Assembly: GCA_024711125.1 (NCBI GenBank)
Contig: JANJTM010000017.1
Coordinates: forward strand, 1-64,000
DNA: 64,000 nt
Source of the DNA: Rhodothermales bacterium
GTDB taxonomy: Bacteria; Bacteroidota; Rhodothermia; Rhodothermales; UBA10348
Direction of reading: 5' to 3'
Shown here piece by piece: positions 24,548 to 32,558 of the stretch. Positions within the stretch are counted from its first letter, which is position 1. Each line of letters starts with the position of its first letter. The notes below the pieces were generated by a model. It was not told the origin of the DNA. It did no database searches and saw nothing but the letters and a program-made list of their open reading frames with translations. The position numbers were made by a program, and so were the translations under genes.

Positions 24548-26830
24548 TCAGCGGAACAGCACCTCGAAACCCACGACCGGCAGCGTGCCCCACTGCAGCC
24601 GCTCGCGCACCCGGCCTTCGATCTCGTCCCAGTAGGCCCCGGAGACGTTCCGCCGTCCGTACACGTTCCAGACCTCGGCATAGGCCACGATCCACGCGCC
24701 GGCCGCGCGGAAGCGCCGGTCGTACCGCAGCGTGAGCCCGTGGTACGACGCGAGGCGGTCGGCCTGGACGCGGGCGGCGTCGAGGATGCCCGTGCCGGCC
24801 GCCGTCGACGCGTCGACGTCGAACGGGGTGGAGGGGCGGCCGCCGGCGTACGTGAACCGGGCCCCGAGCTGGTTGCGCTCGTCGGGGCGCCAGCCGCCGT
24901 CGATCGTGGCGATCCAGCCGTTGTCGAAGATGCGCGGCCGCCAGGCGCCCATGGCGTCCCGGTACTCGGACCGGTGGAAGGCCAGGCTGGCGAGGCCGTA
25001 GACCCGGCGGGCGAGCCGCTGCTGGACCGAAACCTCGACCCCGCGCGCGCGGGCCCGGCCGTCGTCCGAGAGCGGGCCCAGATCCGGCCACAGCGGCATG
25101 GGCAGCGCGTCGTCGTACATCCGGTCGAGGGCAAACCGGAGCGGGTCCGAGGGGTCCTCGGGCAGATGTCGATACTCTTTCGCGTAGACGTCCACGGTCA
25201 CCTGCATCGCTTCCCGGGGGACCCACGTCCAACCGGCTACGGCGTGGAGCGCCTCCGGGGGACGCAGGCCGGCGAACGCGGGGTCCTGTGCCGTCAGCGA
25301 CGTCGGAAGCGCCTGTACATATCGCCCGCCCGCCAGCCGGAGCCACGAAGAGCGGCCCGCGGGCACCCGCAGCGCGAGACGCGGCTGCACGAAGGTCCCG
25401 GTCGCGTAGCGGTCCACGCGCAGGCCGGGGTCGAGGCGCACTCCGCCGGAAACGGTCCACGAGGCCTGGACGAAGGCTCCGGCCCGCGTGCGATCCACCG
25501 TCGGGTCGAGCGAGGCGGGCGCGCCCGCGTCGTACAGCGTGGTGCGGTACCGGGCGGCCTCGAGTTCCACGTCCAACCCGCCGTCGAGCGTCAGCCGACG
25601 CGACGGGACCCACCGGGTAGCGTGCGCCAGCCGCATCACGTGTTCGTCCGACCGGTCGTCGAGCCAATCGTCGCCCGTCGAGGTGCGCGCGAAGTCGACG
25701 CGGCGGCCGCTCCAGCCCCACGAGGCGGTCGTGGTGGACAGCCACGCGCCGTTCCACGAAGCCTGCCAGCGAAGGCCCACGGTGTTCGCGTCGAAATCGG
25801 CCGTTCCGAAGAGGTTCTCGTGGTGGTCCCGGGCCGACGCCCGCGTAATGCCGGAACGGTCGACGGCCGCGAGATCGAGCAGCGAGATTCGGTGCCGGGA
25901 CGAAGGCCGGAGCACGGCCCGCAGCACGAGGTCCGAGTAGGTGGGGATCGCGTCGGCCTGTTCGGCCAGGAAGGTGTTCACCAGCAGGTCCACCCAGCTC
26001 CTTCGCACGCCGACCAGCCACTCCGCGCGGCGGTCGCGGGTCGAGCCCTCGGCGAACAGGCCCGCGCCCGCCATCGAGAAATCCCCCCGGAAGGCGATCG
26101 GCCGGTCGGTGGACGGCCGCAGGTCGAGGTCCACCACGGCCCCGAGCCGGTCGCCGTGCTCCGCGCCGAACGCGCCGGGCCGGAATACCACCTCGCCGAT
26201 CAGGTCGGCCGCGAGCACCCCCAACGCTCCGCCCGACGATCCCTGGGTGGGGAAGTGGTTCAGGTTGGGCACGGGGATGCCGTCCACGAGGAAACGGGTT
26301 TCGGAAGGGCTGCCTCCGCGCACCGCGAGCCCGTTCCGCATGTCGTCCATGCGCGCGACCGACGGAAGGCCTCCGAGCAGGCGCTGCACGTCGGCCGCGG
26401 CTCCGGCGGCCCGCCGGATTTCCTCGGTGGAGAAGACCGCGACGCCCGAAGGCTCGTCCGCCTGCCGGGCGAACCAACCGGCGTGTACGACCACCTCTTC
26501 GCCCTGGAGGATCTCGACGGGAAGCGCCACGTCGACCACCGTCGTGCGACCGGGCACGACTTCGACGTCCGGCCGGACCACGGTGGCGAAACCCACGAAA
26601 CGCACGGTGAGCACCCAGCGGCCCGGCTCGAGGTCGCCGATGGAGAACCGTCCGTCGGGGCCCGCGGCATCGCCTCGGCGCACGGCGCCCCTATCGACGA
26701 GTACGGTGGCGCCGGGAAGCGGAAGACCGGTAGCCGCCTCGATGACCCGACCCGAGACGATGCCCTGGGCACGGGCGGAAACGGGGAAGAGCAGCGCGAC
26801 GGCGACGACGAAGGGAGAGAAGGATCGCAT
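24548..26830 (-). CDS. TonB-dependent outer-membrane receptor with carboxypeptidase-regulatory-like domain
   Basis: A 760-residue outer-membrane transporter. A signal peptide (MRSFSPFVVAVALLFPVSARA) is followed by a carboxypeptidase-regulatory-like domain at about residues 23-110 (GIVSGRVIEAATGLPLPGAT), as is usual in Bacteroidota. A plug domain comes next, with VAVFSTEEIRRAAGAAADVQ, NGLAVRGGSPSETRFLVDG and the following IPVPNLNHF, and then a long beta-barrel. Substrate is unknown; no SusD-like partner or siderophore gene is adjacent. An AraC-type sensor regulator lies upstream on the same strand, separated by 142 bases containing a 10-bp inverted repeat that could be an operator. The ATG at 26830 starts exactly at the signal peptide. 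Confidence 0.88.
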   Translation of the reverse strand: MRSFSPFVVAVALLFPVSARAQGIVSGRVIEAATGLPLPGATVLVDRGAVRRGDAAGPDGRFSIGDLEPGRWVLTVRFVGFATVVRPDVEVVPGRTTVVDVALPVEILQGEEVVVHAGWFARQADEPSGVAVFSTEEIRRAAGAAADVQRLLGGLPSVARMDDMRNGLAVRGGSPSETRFLVDGIPVPNLNHFPTQGSSGGALGVLAADLIGEVVFRPGAFGAEHGDRLGAVVDLDLRPSTDRPIAFRGDFSMAGAGLFAEGSTRDRRAEWLVGVRRSWVDLLVNTFLAEQADAIPTYSDLVLRAVLRPSSRHRISLLDLAAVDRSGITRASARDHHENLFGTADFDANTVGLRWQASWNGAWLSTTTASWGWSGRRVDFARTSTGDDWLDDRSDEHVMRLAHATRWVPSRRLTLDGGLDVELEAARYRTTLYDAGAPASLDPTVDRTRAGAFVQASWTVSGGVRLDPGLRVDRYATGTFVQPRLALRVPAGRSSWLRLAGGRYVQALPTSLTAQDPAFAGLRPPEALHAVAGWTWVPREAMQVTVDVYAKEYRHLPEDPSDPLRFALDRMYDDALPMPLWPDLGPLSDDGRARARGVEVSVQQRLARRVYGLASLAFHRSEYRDAMGAWRPRIFDNGWIATIDGGWRPDERNQLGARFTYAGGRPSTPFDVDASTAAGTGILDAARVQADRLASYHGLTLRYDRRFRAAGAWIVAYAEVWNVYGRRNVSGAYWDEIEGRVRERLQWGTLPVVGFEVLFR

Positions 26831-26897
26831 GGCAGGGGAATGGGGGGACCGGCACCACGGTACGCCGCTCCGGCCCGCTCCGTCGTCCGTCCCGAAC

Positions 26898-26926
26898 GGC
26901 CCGGACGTGTACCCGTCGTCCGGGCC
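26898..26926. repeat. 10-bp perfect inverted repeat upstream of the TonB-receptor gene
   Basis: Arms GGCCCGGACG (26898-26907) and CGTCCGGGCC (26917-26926) with a 9-base spacer, 68-96 bases upstream of the receptor start on the minus strand. No T-run follows on either strand, so an operator or leader hairpin is more likely than a terminator. Confidence 0.45.
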
Positions 26927-26972
26927 CAATGGCCCGCACCCGGAAGCGCCGCGGAATCCCGCCGGCGGCGGC

Positions 26973-28124
26973 TCAGGCGCGGCCCTGCCGCACCGAGAAC
27001 CGGTATTCGGTCGGCGTCTGCCCCGTCTCCCGGCGAAAGGCCGTGTGGAACGCCGACTTGCTGGCGAATCCCGCGTCCTCGGCCAGCGCAAGCACGGTCA
27101 GGTGATCCGACGCCGGCTCGGCCAACCGGCGCTTGACCTCCTCGACGCGCCAGCGGTTGACGTATTCGTAGAAGGATCGGCCATGCCCCGAGTTCAGGGC
27201 CTCGGACAGGTGGTGGGTGGGCACCCCCAGCCGCTCGGCGAGAGGAGCGAGTCCCAGGTCCGGCTCCCGGTACGCCCGCTCCTCGCGCATCAGCCGGTCG
27301 AGGGCATCGGCGAGTTCCCGCACACGGTCGGCAGTGAGGCCCGAGCGATCGTATCGAGGGGCGCGCAGCGGTTCTTCCGGTACAGCGGGCAGCTCGTGCT
27401 GTCGCAGGCCGAGCCACCCGATGGCGTAGACGTAGGCGGCCAGCAGGATCGAGACGACGTCAGAGAACCCGGCGAGCGGGTCGTTCGAACCGAGCGCCCG
27501 ACCCGCGATGTACACGACCGTGGATACGAGCCACAGCAACGCCCCGCCGACGAGCATGTGCAGCAGCCACCCGAGCGTGGCGTGCCGGTCCGAGGCAAAC
27601 CGGAGGCGCACGGCTTCACGCTGCCGGCGCGCCACCCGGAGCGCCGCGACGATGTAGACCAGCGAATAGGCCAGCTTGGCCTGGTTCAGGCCGTTGAGCC
27701 ACGGGGTCCAGGCGCTCGCCCCCGGGTCGGCCCGCAAGGCCAGCTTGGCCGCGGAAGGCTGCAGGTAGAACGGCACGAGCGCCGTCGCCACGGCGAGGAA
27801 CGGCAGGAAATGGAGCCATGCACGTTCGGGAAGCCGCTTTCCGCCCAGTTCGACCGAACGCGCGTAGCAGTACACGAGCGGCCCGTAGAGGAACGGGGTC
27901 AGGAAGTCGACCCCCACGAGGTGCGGCGCGCCACGATCAAACCCCGTCGCGTAGACCCACGCCATCGCCAGGTCAAGCGAAAAACCCGCCATGACGGCCG
28001 CCAGGAGACGGTTGGCGGTTCGGTTGGCCCGGGATGAGGCCAGCACGGCCGCGAGGAACAGGCCTTGCGCCGCACCGAGCAGCTGGACGACGGGCAGCCA
28101 GCCCACGGGCAGGAATCCCGTCAT
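26973..28124 (-). CDS. membrane-embedded AraC-family transcriptional regulator
   Basis: A 383-residue protein with about seven N-terminal membrane helices (residues about 8-245) followed by a cytoplasmic AraC-type DNA-binding domain (about 270-383). The second HTH and the family signature are visible in AEDAGFASKSAFHTAFRRET and GQTPTEYR. This 7TM-plus-HTH_18 layout is characteristic of Bacteroidota and relatives, where it likely senses a small periplasmic or membrane ligand. The ATG overlaps the stop of the upstream M28 peptidase gene (ATGA on the minus strand), so peptidase and regulator are translated together. The TonB receptor gene lies immediately downstream and is a plausible target. 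Confidence 0.9.
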   Translation of the reverse strand: MTGFLPVGWLPVVQLLGAAQGLFLAAVLASSRANRTANRLLAAVMAGFSLDLAMAWVYATGFDRGAPHLVGVDFLTPFLYGPLVYCYARSVELGGKRLPERAWLHFLPFLAVATALVPFYLQPSAAKLALRADPGASAWTPWLNGLNQAKLAYSLVYIVAALRVARRQREAVRLRFASDRHATLGWLLHMLVGGALLWLVSTVVYIAGRALGSNDPLAGFSDVVSILLAAYVYAIGWLGLRQHELPAVPEEPLRAPRYDRSGLTADRVRELADALDRLMREERAYREPDLGLAPLAERLGVPTHHLSEALNSGHGRSFYEYVNRWRVEEVKRRLAEPASDHLTVLALAEDAGFASKSAFHTAFRRETGQTPTEYRFSVRQGRA

Positions 28125-29500
28125 CGTGCGAGCAGCGCCGAGGGAAAGGTGACCGGACTCTCGTGTCCGTCCTTCGAAACGGACGACACGCCGAAGAGCC
28201 AGTTGTCGATCACCACGTTCTCGAGTGTGAAGCGGGTGACGTTTCCCACGAAACGCCGGTGCTGCCACCGTGGCGCCGTCGTGTCGCGCCACCAGACCAC
28301 GTATCCCGCGAGGTCCGATTGCGTCACGGGATTCCACGCGAGGGTGGTGGAGGGCGACACGGCGCCCCCGATGCGCACGTCGGTCGGCGCCGGCGGGGCC
28401 CAGGCCAGCGACGCCAGGGTGACGGCATTGACGGCCGTCAGGCGCGCGGCGTACTCGAAGTTCACGCCGGACAGCACGTCGCCGTACGCCCGGCCGTTCT
28501 CGACCCGCAGGTCCTGGTGCTGCCGGTCGTAATGTTCGTGCGCCTCCATGATGCGCACGCCCGCGAAACCGGCGTCGTTGAAGGGGCGATGGTGGCCGCC
28601 GCGCCCGAACCGGTCGAGCCGGTAGACCATCATGGGCTCGAGGTCGGGCAGGTACTGCCTCGTGAGCCGATCCACGGTGCGCGCGATCTGACGCGAGACG
28701 CCGTCCACCTCGCCCCCGTAGAACCGCCGCCGCCGCCGTTCGTCCTCGGTCTCGGTGACCGGCGTGGGTTCCGAGAAGATGCGGAACGTGCGGTTGTCGA
28801 TTACGCCGTCGATGCCCTCGACGTTGCCGATCATGTCGTTGTTCAGCACGCCGACGAGATCCCACCCGCCATCCCGGGCGCGCCGCGCGAGATCCTGCCC
28901 TCCGAAGAGCCCCTGTTCCTCGCCCGAGAGCCCGGCGAAGAGGATGCTGGACGGGAAGCGGTAGCGGGACAGCACCCGGGCCGCTTCGAGCACGCCCGCC
29001 ATGCCGGACGCGTTGTCGTTGGCCCCGGGCGCGTCGCTCGTTCCGTCGAGCGCGTCCGAGGCCCGGGAATCGATGTCGCCGGCCATCACGACGTACCGGT
29101 CCGGGTGCTCGGTGCCGCGCAGCACCGCGACGACGTTCACGATCCACGTGTCGGTCGGAATGCGGCCGCGCGGATCGCCCGGCACGAGCGATCGGTGATA
29201 CGAAACCTCGAGACACCCCCCGCACGCCGCCGAGATGCGTTCGAACTCGGCGAAGATCCAGCGCCGGGCCGCGCCGATGCCCCGGGACGAAGACACCGTG
29301 TCGCTGAGCGTGTGACGCGTTCCGAACCCGGCCAGCGTGCGGATGTCGGCCTCGATCCGGGTGGCCGACGGGGCTTCGGCGATCTCCCGAAGCCGTTCGT
29401 CCTCGAAGGGCGGTACCGCGACCGCCTGGGCGGCGGCAACGCAGGGGACGAGAGCGGCGGCGAGCGCCACGATCGGGACGAGAGGATGGGCTCGCGGCAT
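28121..29500 (-). CDS. secreted M28-family zinc peptidase with C-terminal FN3-like domain
   Basis: A 459-residue exported protein (signal MPRAHPLVPIVALAAALVPC then VAAAQA). The M28 catalytic domain (about residues 40-360) shows DAPGANDNASGMAGVLEAAR, LSGEEQGLFGG, LNNDMIGN and EAHEHYDRQHQ, which supply the bridging Asp, catalytic Glu and later ligands. Where the first zinc-binding His is usual (AHxDS), the sequence reads MAGDIDSR, with Asp instead, so the first metal site may be altered. A fibronectin-III-like domain follows (PAPTDVRIGGAVSPSTTLAW). It lies four bases after the M1 peptidase gene, and the two probably degrade exported peptides together. The ATG at 29500 fits the signal peptide. 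Confidence 0.88.
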   Translation of the reverse strand: MPRAHPLVPIVALAAALVPCVAAAQAVAVPPFEDERLREIAEAPSATRIEADIRTLAGFGTRHTLSDTVSSSRGIGAARRWIFAEFERISAACGGCLEVSYHRSLVPGDPRGRIPTDTWIVNVVAVLRGTEHPDRYVVMAGDIDSRASDALDGTSDAPGANDNASGMAGVLEAARVLSRYRFPSSILFAGLSGEEQGLFGGQDLARRARDGGWDLVGVLNNDMIGNVEGIDGVIDNRTFRIFSEPTPVTETEDERRRRRFYGGEVDGVSRQIARTVDRLTRQYLPDLEPMMVYRLDRFGRGGHHRPFNDAGFAGVRIMEAHEHYDRQHQDLRVENGRAYGDVLSGVNFEYAARLTAVNAVTLASLAWAPPAPTDVRIGGAVSPSTTLAWNPVTQSDLAGYVVWWRDTTAPRWQHRRFVGNVTRFTLENVVIDNWLFGVSSVSKDGHESPVTFPSALLAR

Positions 29501-29504
29501 GGGG

Positions 29505-31103
29505 TCACGCGTCGGGGAAGAGGGATTCGACCAGCAGGCGCGCTTCCGGATCGATCACCACGCGGTCCGGAGCGGACGGCAGCGGAATCGTGAAGCGCTC
29601 GGTCGCTTCGTCCAGTCGCAGCGTCTCGATCCGGGGCACGTCCGACCCGCGGAGGTACACCGCGACGTCGAGCCGCAGATCGAACGGACGGGCCTGTTTC
29701 TGCACCAGGTTCAGCTGGAGCCGCCTCGTGCCCACGTTCCAGGTCCAGGCGCCGTCGAGCACGGGGATGCCGGGTTCGCGCAGCCACTGCCGGAAGAACC
29801 GGCCGAGATCCCGGCCCGAAACCCGCTCCATCGTGCGGCGGAAGTCGTCGGAAAGGGCGTTTGCATCGCGGAATTCCCGGTAGAAGGCGCGAAGCCCCTC
29901 GAAAAACGCCTCGTCGCCCACCTCGGCGCGCAGCATGTGCAGCACCCACGCACCCTTCTGGTAGGTGTTGGTCGACAACATCGCGTTCGGGTCGACGACG
30001 GTGGTGTCCACGACCGGGGATTCGCTGCGCGTCCGCGCGTAGGCGATCACCTCGTCACGGGCGTCCGTCATGTTCGACCGGAGCCGTTCGGAACCGTAGG
30101 CATGCTCGAGATAGACCTCGGCGAGATACGTCGCGAAGCCCTCGCTCAGCCAGGCATGGTGCCAGTCGGCCTCGGTGACCGAGTTCCCGAACCACTGGTG
30201 GGCCACCTCGTGGGCGACGAGGCGCTCGATCGAGCGATCGCCCGTGACGGCGGTCTCCGCGTAGAAGATGTTCGACGCGTTCTCCATGCCACCGTAGCGG
30301 GTCTTCGACTGTACGTTGGCGAGTTTCTCGTACGGGTACGGGCCAATCCGATCGACGAAGAACCGCAGGACGCGGCCGGCGAGCGCGAAGTCGAAGAAGC
30401 CGCGGTCCCTGTCCTGCGGGAAGACCCACGACTGCACGGGCGTTCCGGCCACCTCGTCCACGTGCTGTACGGCGAACCGTGCGGCCCCCACGGTCATCAC
30501 CTTGGTCGCCATGGGTACCGACGTGCTCCAGTGCGTGATGCGCAGCGAACCGGGCAGGTCCGTTTCCTCGAGCAGTTCGCCCGGCCCGACGACCTGGTAA
30601 TGCGAGGGCGCAGTGACCACGAATTCCACGGTGGCCTTGTCGTACGGATGGTCCACGGTAGGAAGCCAGTGGCGCGCCCGGTTGGGCCAGTTGTCGCCGA
30701 AGAACGTGCGGTCGCCGAACCGGTTGGACGAAACGATCAGCCCGTCGGCAGGCACCCCTCCGTAGCGCACGGTGAGCGTGCGCTCCTCCGACGCGCGGGA
30801 GGGGGCGTTGAGGGTGATGCGCAGCCGGTCGCCGCGGTGCTCGTACCGGGTCGGCGTGCCGCCTTCCTCGATGCCGAACACCGACATCCCCCTGCCGCCG
30901 CGCGGTCCGACGAGGTCGAGTTCGAACCCGGTTACCCCGGCCCGGCGGAACCGGACGGTGATGCGCGCCGAACCGGCGATGCGGTCGTCCGAGTCGGTCA
31001 GCGACAGGTTGAACGCGTAGTGCAGCACGTCGACGTTGGGATTCCGGGGGTACCGGTCGTCGATCGGCGCGAGGAGCCAGTAGACGGCGAGCAGGAGGGC
31101 CAT
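29505..31103 (-). CDS. M1-family zinc aminopeptidase
   Basis: A 532-residue gluzincin aminopeptidase. The exopeptidase motif reads YGGMEN (GAMEN equivalent, about residue 268) and the zinc site HEVAHQWF (about 296-303), with the third ligand in WLSEGFATYLAE and the following YQKGAWVLHML. A very short hydrophobic N-terminus (MALLLAVYWLLA) suggests a membrane anchor or signal sequence, so the enzyme is probably periplasmic or surface-bound. It is shorter than typical M1 enzymes (about 600-900 residues) because the large C-terminal helical domain is absent, as in many Bacteroidota members. It is the first gene of the minus-strand block; its promoter must lie in the 361-base gap upstream, but I could not define one firmly. 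Confidence 0.9.
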   Translation of the reverse strand: MALLLAVYWLLAPIDDRYPRNPNVDVLHYAFNLSLTDSDDRIAGSARITVRFRRAGVTGFELDLVGPRGGRGMSVFGIEEGGTPTRYEHRGDRLRITLNAPSRASEERTLTVRYGGVPADGLIVSSNRFGDRTFFGDNWPNRARHWLPTVDHPYDKATVEFVVTAPSHYQVVGPGELLEETDLPGSLRITHWSTSVPMATKVMTVGAARFAVQHVDEVAGTPVQSWVFPQDRDRGFFDFALAGRVLRFFVDRIGPYPYEKLANVQSKTRYGGMENASNIFYAETAVTGDRSIERLVAHEVAHQWFGNSVTEADWHHAWLSEGFATYLAEVYLEHAYGSERLRSNMTDARDEVIAYARTRSESPVVDTTVVDPNAMLSTNTYQKGAWVLHMLRAEVGDEAFFEGLRAFYREFRDANALSDDFRRTMERVSGRDLGRFFRQWLREPGIPVLDGAWTWNVGTRRLQLNLVQKQARPFDLRLDVAVYLRGSDVPRIETLRLDEATERFTIPLPSAPDRVVIDPEARLLVESLFPDA

Positions 31104-31327
31104 CGGTTCTCGGGACGAAGCGGAATGAACGCGCCATGGGGGCGGCCGTTCGCGTCGCTGGTCCGGAAACCGGGGAGGGCCGCCGACCCCGTGGGATCGA
31201 CGGCCCTCGCCACGGCCCGGGGGCGCTTCCGCGCCGGATACCCCTCTGTACCGGGCAGACCCGCCCCACGAAGGACTGGGCGTGCATCACGCGACCCGGA
31301 GGGGTGGGATGATCCACGCATGCGGGG

Positions 31328-31353
31328 TATCGGCCGATCGGAGCCGTGCTTGA
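31328..31353 (-). promoter_or_regulatory. weak minus-strand sigma-28-like candidate
   Basis: On the minus strand TCAA (31353-31350) is followed after 18 bases by GATA within GCCGATACCCC (31334-31324). It resembles the plus-strand elements but has TCAA instead of TTAA, and it lies 225 bases from the M1 peptidase start. It could equally be chance within the palindromic CGGCCGATCGG. Confidence 0.25.
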
Positions 31354-31406
31354 AGCCCTTCGTGTGAAACTGCCGTGAAGGCGCCGGCAGGCTCCCACGA
31401 CCGCGC

Positions 31407-31433
31407 TTAAGACGGTGTCCGGCTCGGCCGATA
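31407..31433 (+). promoter_or_regulatory. sigma-28-like promoter P2 of the pilin-like gene pair
   Basis: TTAA 31407-31410, 19 bases, GATA 31430-31433 in the context GGCCGATACC. Written as TAAG-N15-GCCGATA it has the exact spacing of FliA/SigD promoters. It ends 31 bases before the ATG at 31465. Confidence 0.65.
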
Positions 31434-31464
31434 CCGACCGGGCGGAAATCCTCCCGACGATCCC

Positions 31465-31854
31465 ATGCCCCAATCCCTGCTCGCCTTCCTCGCCATGATG
31501 ATCGCGACGAGTTCGGCGCTGACCCAGTTCGCCGCCTCGAATCGCGTGCGCGAGGAGATGATGAAGAGCGAACTCGAAATCATGGCCAACGCCGTGGCGC
31601 TCGAGGCCGTCGAGCTGCAGGCCGTTCCGGTGGGATTCGACGGGCTCACCCAGTTCAGCCGTCTCAAGGAGAACACCTATTTCACCGTCGAGAACCGGTC
31701 CGAGAGCTTCCGCAAGGAGTGGACCGTCAAGTACGTCGACAGCAGCGGCAACGAGTCGCAGTCGCCCACCGACATCCGCGAGGTAACGATCAGCGTGTAC
31801 CACTCCCGGTACACCCGACCGCTCGTGGAACACACCCGACTGATCGGTCAATAA
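31465..31854 (+). CDS. small pilin-like membrane-anchored protein
   Basis: A 129-residue protein with a hydrophobic N-terminal helix beginning almost at the start codon (MPQSLLAFLAMMIATSSALT) and continuing into an amphipathic helix (NRVREEMMKSELEIMANAVA). This is the alpha-1 layout of type IV pilin-like proteins, although the classic prepilin cleavage motif (G before F/M-T-L-x-E) is missing. The C-terminal half (YFTVENRSESFRKEWTVKYV) looks like a small beta-sheet. It opens the pilus cluster, directly behind a sigma-28-like promoter, and the next pilin-like gene follows two bases after its stop. A minor pseudopilin role is inferred from N-terminal shape and context, not from a recognised family. 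Confidence 0.6.
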   Translation: MPQSLLAFLAMMIATSSALTQFAASNRVREEMMKSELEIMANAVALEAVELQAVPVGFDGLTQFSRLKENTYFTVENRSESFRKEWTVKYVDSSGNESQSPTDIREVTISVYHSRYTRPLVEHTRLIGQ

Positions 31855-31856
31855 CC

Positions 31857-32441
31857 ATGATCAGCCTTCTCGACCACATTTCGTCGACCATGGTCTACGG
31901 GGCGTTGGCCCTGGTGCTGATCGCGACCCAGTTGCGGGCCCAGGAGACCTCCATCCAGCAGACCATCGTCTACGCGTCCAAGAAGCAGACGCTCGAGTTC
32001 GCCGACATGGTCGAGCGCGAGTTCAAGCTCATCGGGTCGGGCATCGATGCCCGGGCCGACATGATGCAGGCGATCGAGACCGACGAGCAGGGCAACGCGC
32101 TCTCGTTCTCGTTCCGCTACGACGACGACGCCGGGACGCCCATCCAGGTCGAATATCGCATGGTCCCGACCGACAGCGTCACGATCAACCGCCGGTCCAT
32201 CCCGCTCTACGAGGTCCAGCGGTTCCGGAACGGCACGCGCGACGGAGGCGGTCCCAGGACCGTGCGCCGCTTCCGGGTGCAATTCCTGACCGACTCCGGA
32301 ACGCTGACGGCCGACCCCGGCGAGGCCGAGCTGGTGCGAGTGACCTTCACCAGCACGCTTCCCATGGGTGACCTGGACGATTTCTTCCTTCCCGAGACCA
32401 ACTGGGGCATCACGCTCCGGCCGATGAACCTCGCCATCTGA
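31857..32441 (+). CDS. pilin-like protein, PilW/PilV-like by position
   Basis: A 194-residue protein with a short polar start (MISLLDHISS), one hydrophobic helix (TMVYGALALVLIATQL) and then a helix rich in charged residues (SKKQTLEFADMVEREFKLIG). The rest, with FSFRYDDDAGTPIQVEYRM and RRFRVQFLTDSGT, resembles the beta-rich globular domain of minor pilins that measure as PilW-like. No canonical prepilin cleavage motif is visible. It is translated right after the 129-residue pilin-like gene. The downstream gene has its own sigma-28-like promoter 30 bases after the stop. Likely part of the pilus tip or initiation complex; that is inference from synteny. Confidence 0.6.
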   Translation: MISLLDHISSTMVYGALALVLIATQLRAQETSIQQTIVYASKKQTLEFADMVEREFKLIGSGIDARADMMQAIETDEQGNALSFSFRYDDDAGTPIQVEYRMVPTDSVTINRRSIPLYEVQRFRNGTRDGGGPRTVRRFRVQFLTDSGTLTADPGEAELVRVTFTSTLPMGDLDDFFLPETNWGITLRPMNLAI

Positions 32442-32471
32442 ACCTTCGTCGGCCGGGTCGGCGCACCGTGC

Positions 32472-32498
32472 TTAATCCGGTGCACCCGGCGGCCGATA
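32472..32498 (+). promoter_or_regulatory. sigma-28-like promoter P3 of the first large PilX-like gene
   Basis: TTAA 32472-32475, 19 bases, GATA 32495-32498 in GGCCGATACCCC. It ends 60 bases before the ATG at 32559. A small hairpin (CGCGG-CAAG-CCGCG, 32533-32546) lies in the leader 12 bases before the start codon. Confidence 0.65.
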
Positions 32499-32532
32499 CC
32501 CCCTCGTGCTACCCCGTCCTCCCCTCAAAAGC

Positions 32533-32546
32533 CGCGGCAAGCCGCG
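32533..32546 (+). other. leader hairpin before the first large PilX-like gene
   Basis: CGCGG (32533-32537), loop CAAG, CCGCG (32542-32546), 12 bases before the ATG. Comparable GC hairpins with 4-base loops stand in the leaders at 34552-34567 and 36315-36328, so translation control or an RNA-binding site is possible. Confidence 0.4.
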
Positions 32547-32558
32547 CGCTCCGGTTCC

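Larger units (their letters stand above)
31104..31464. other. divergent intergenic region between the M1 peptidase and the pilin-like genes
   Basis: This 361-base gap holds no convincing gene on either strand. It contains the plus-strand sigma-28-like element at 31407-31433 and a weaker minus-strand look-alike at 31328-31353. Otherwise it is GC-rich sequence without obvious repeats or terminators. Confidence 0.6.
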
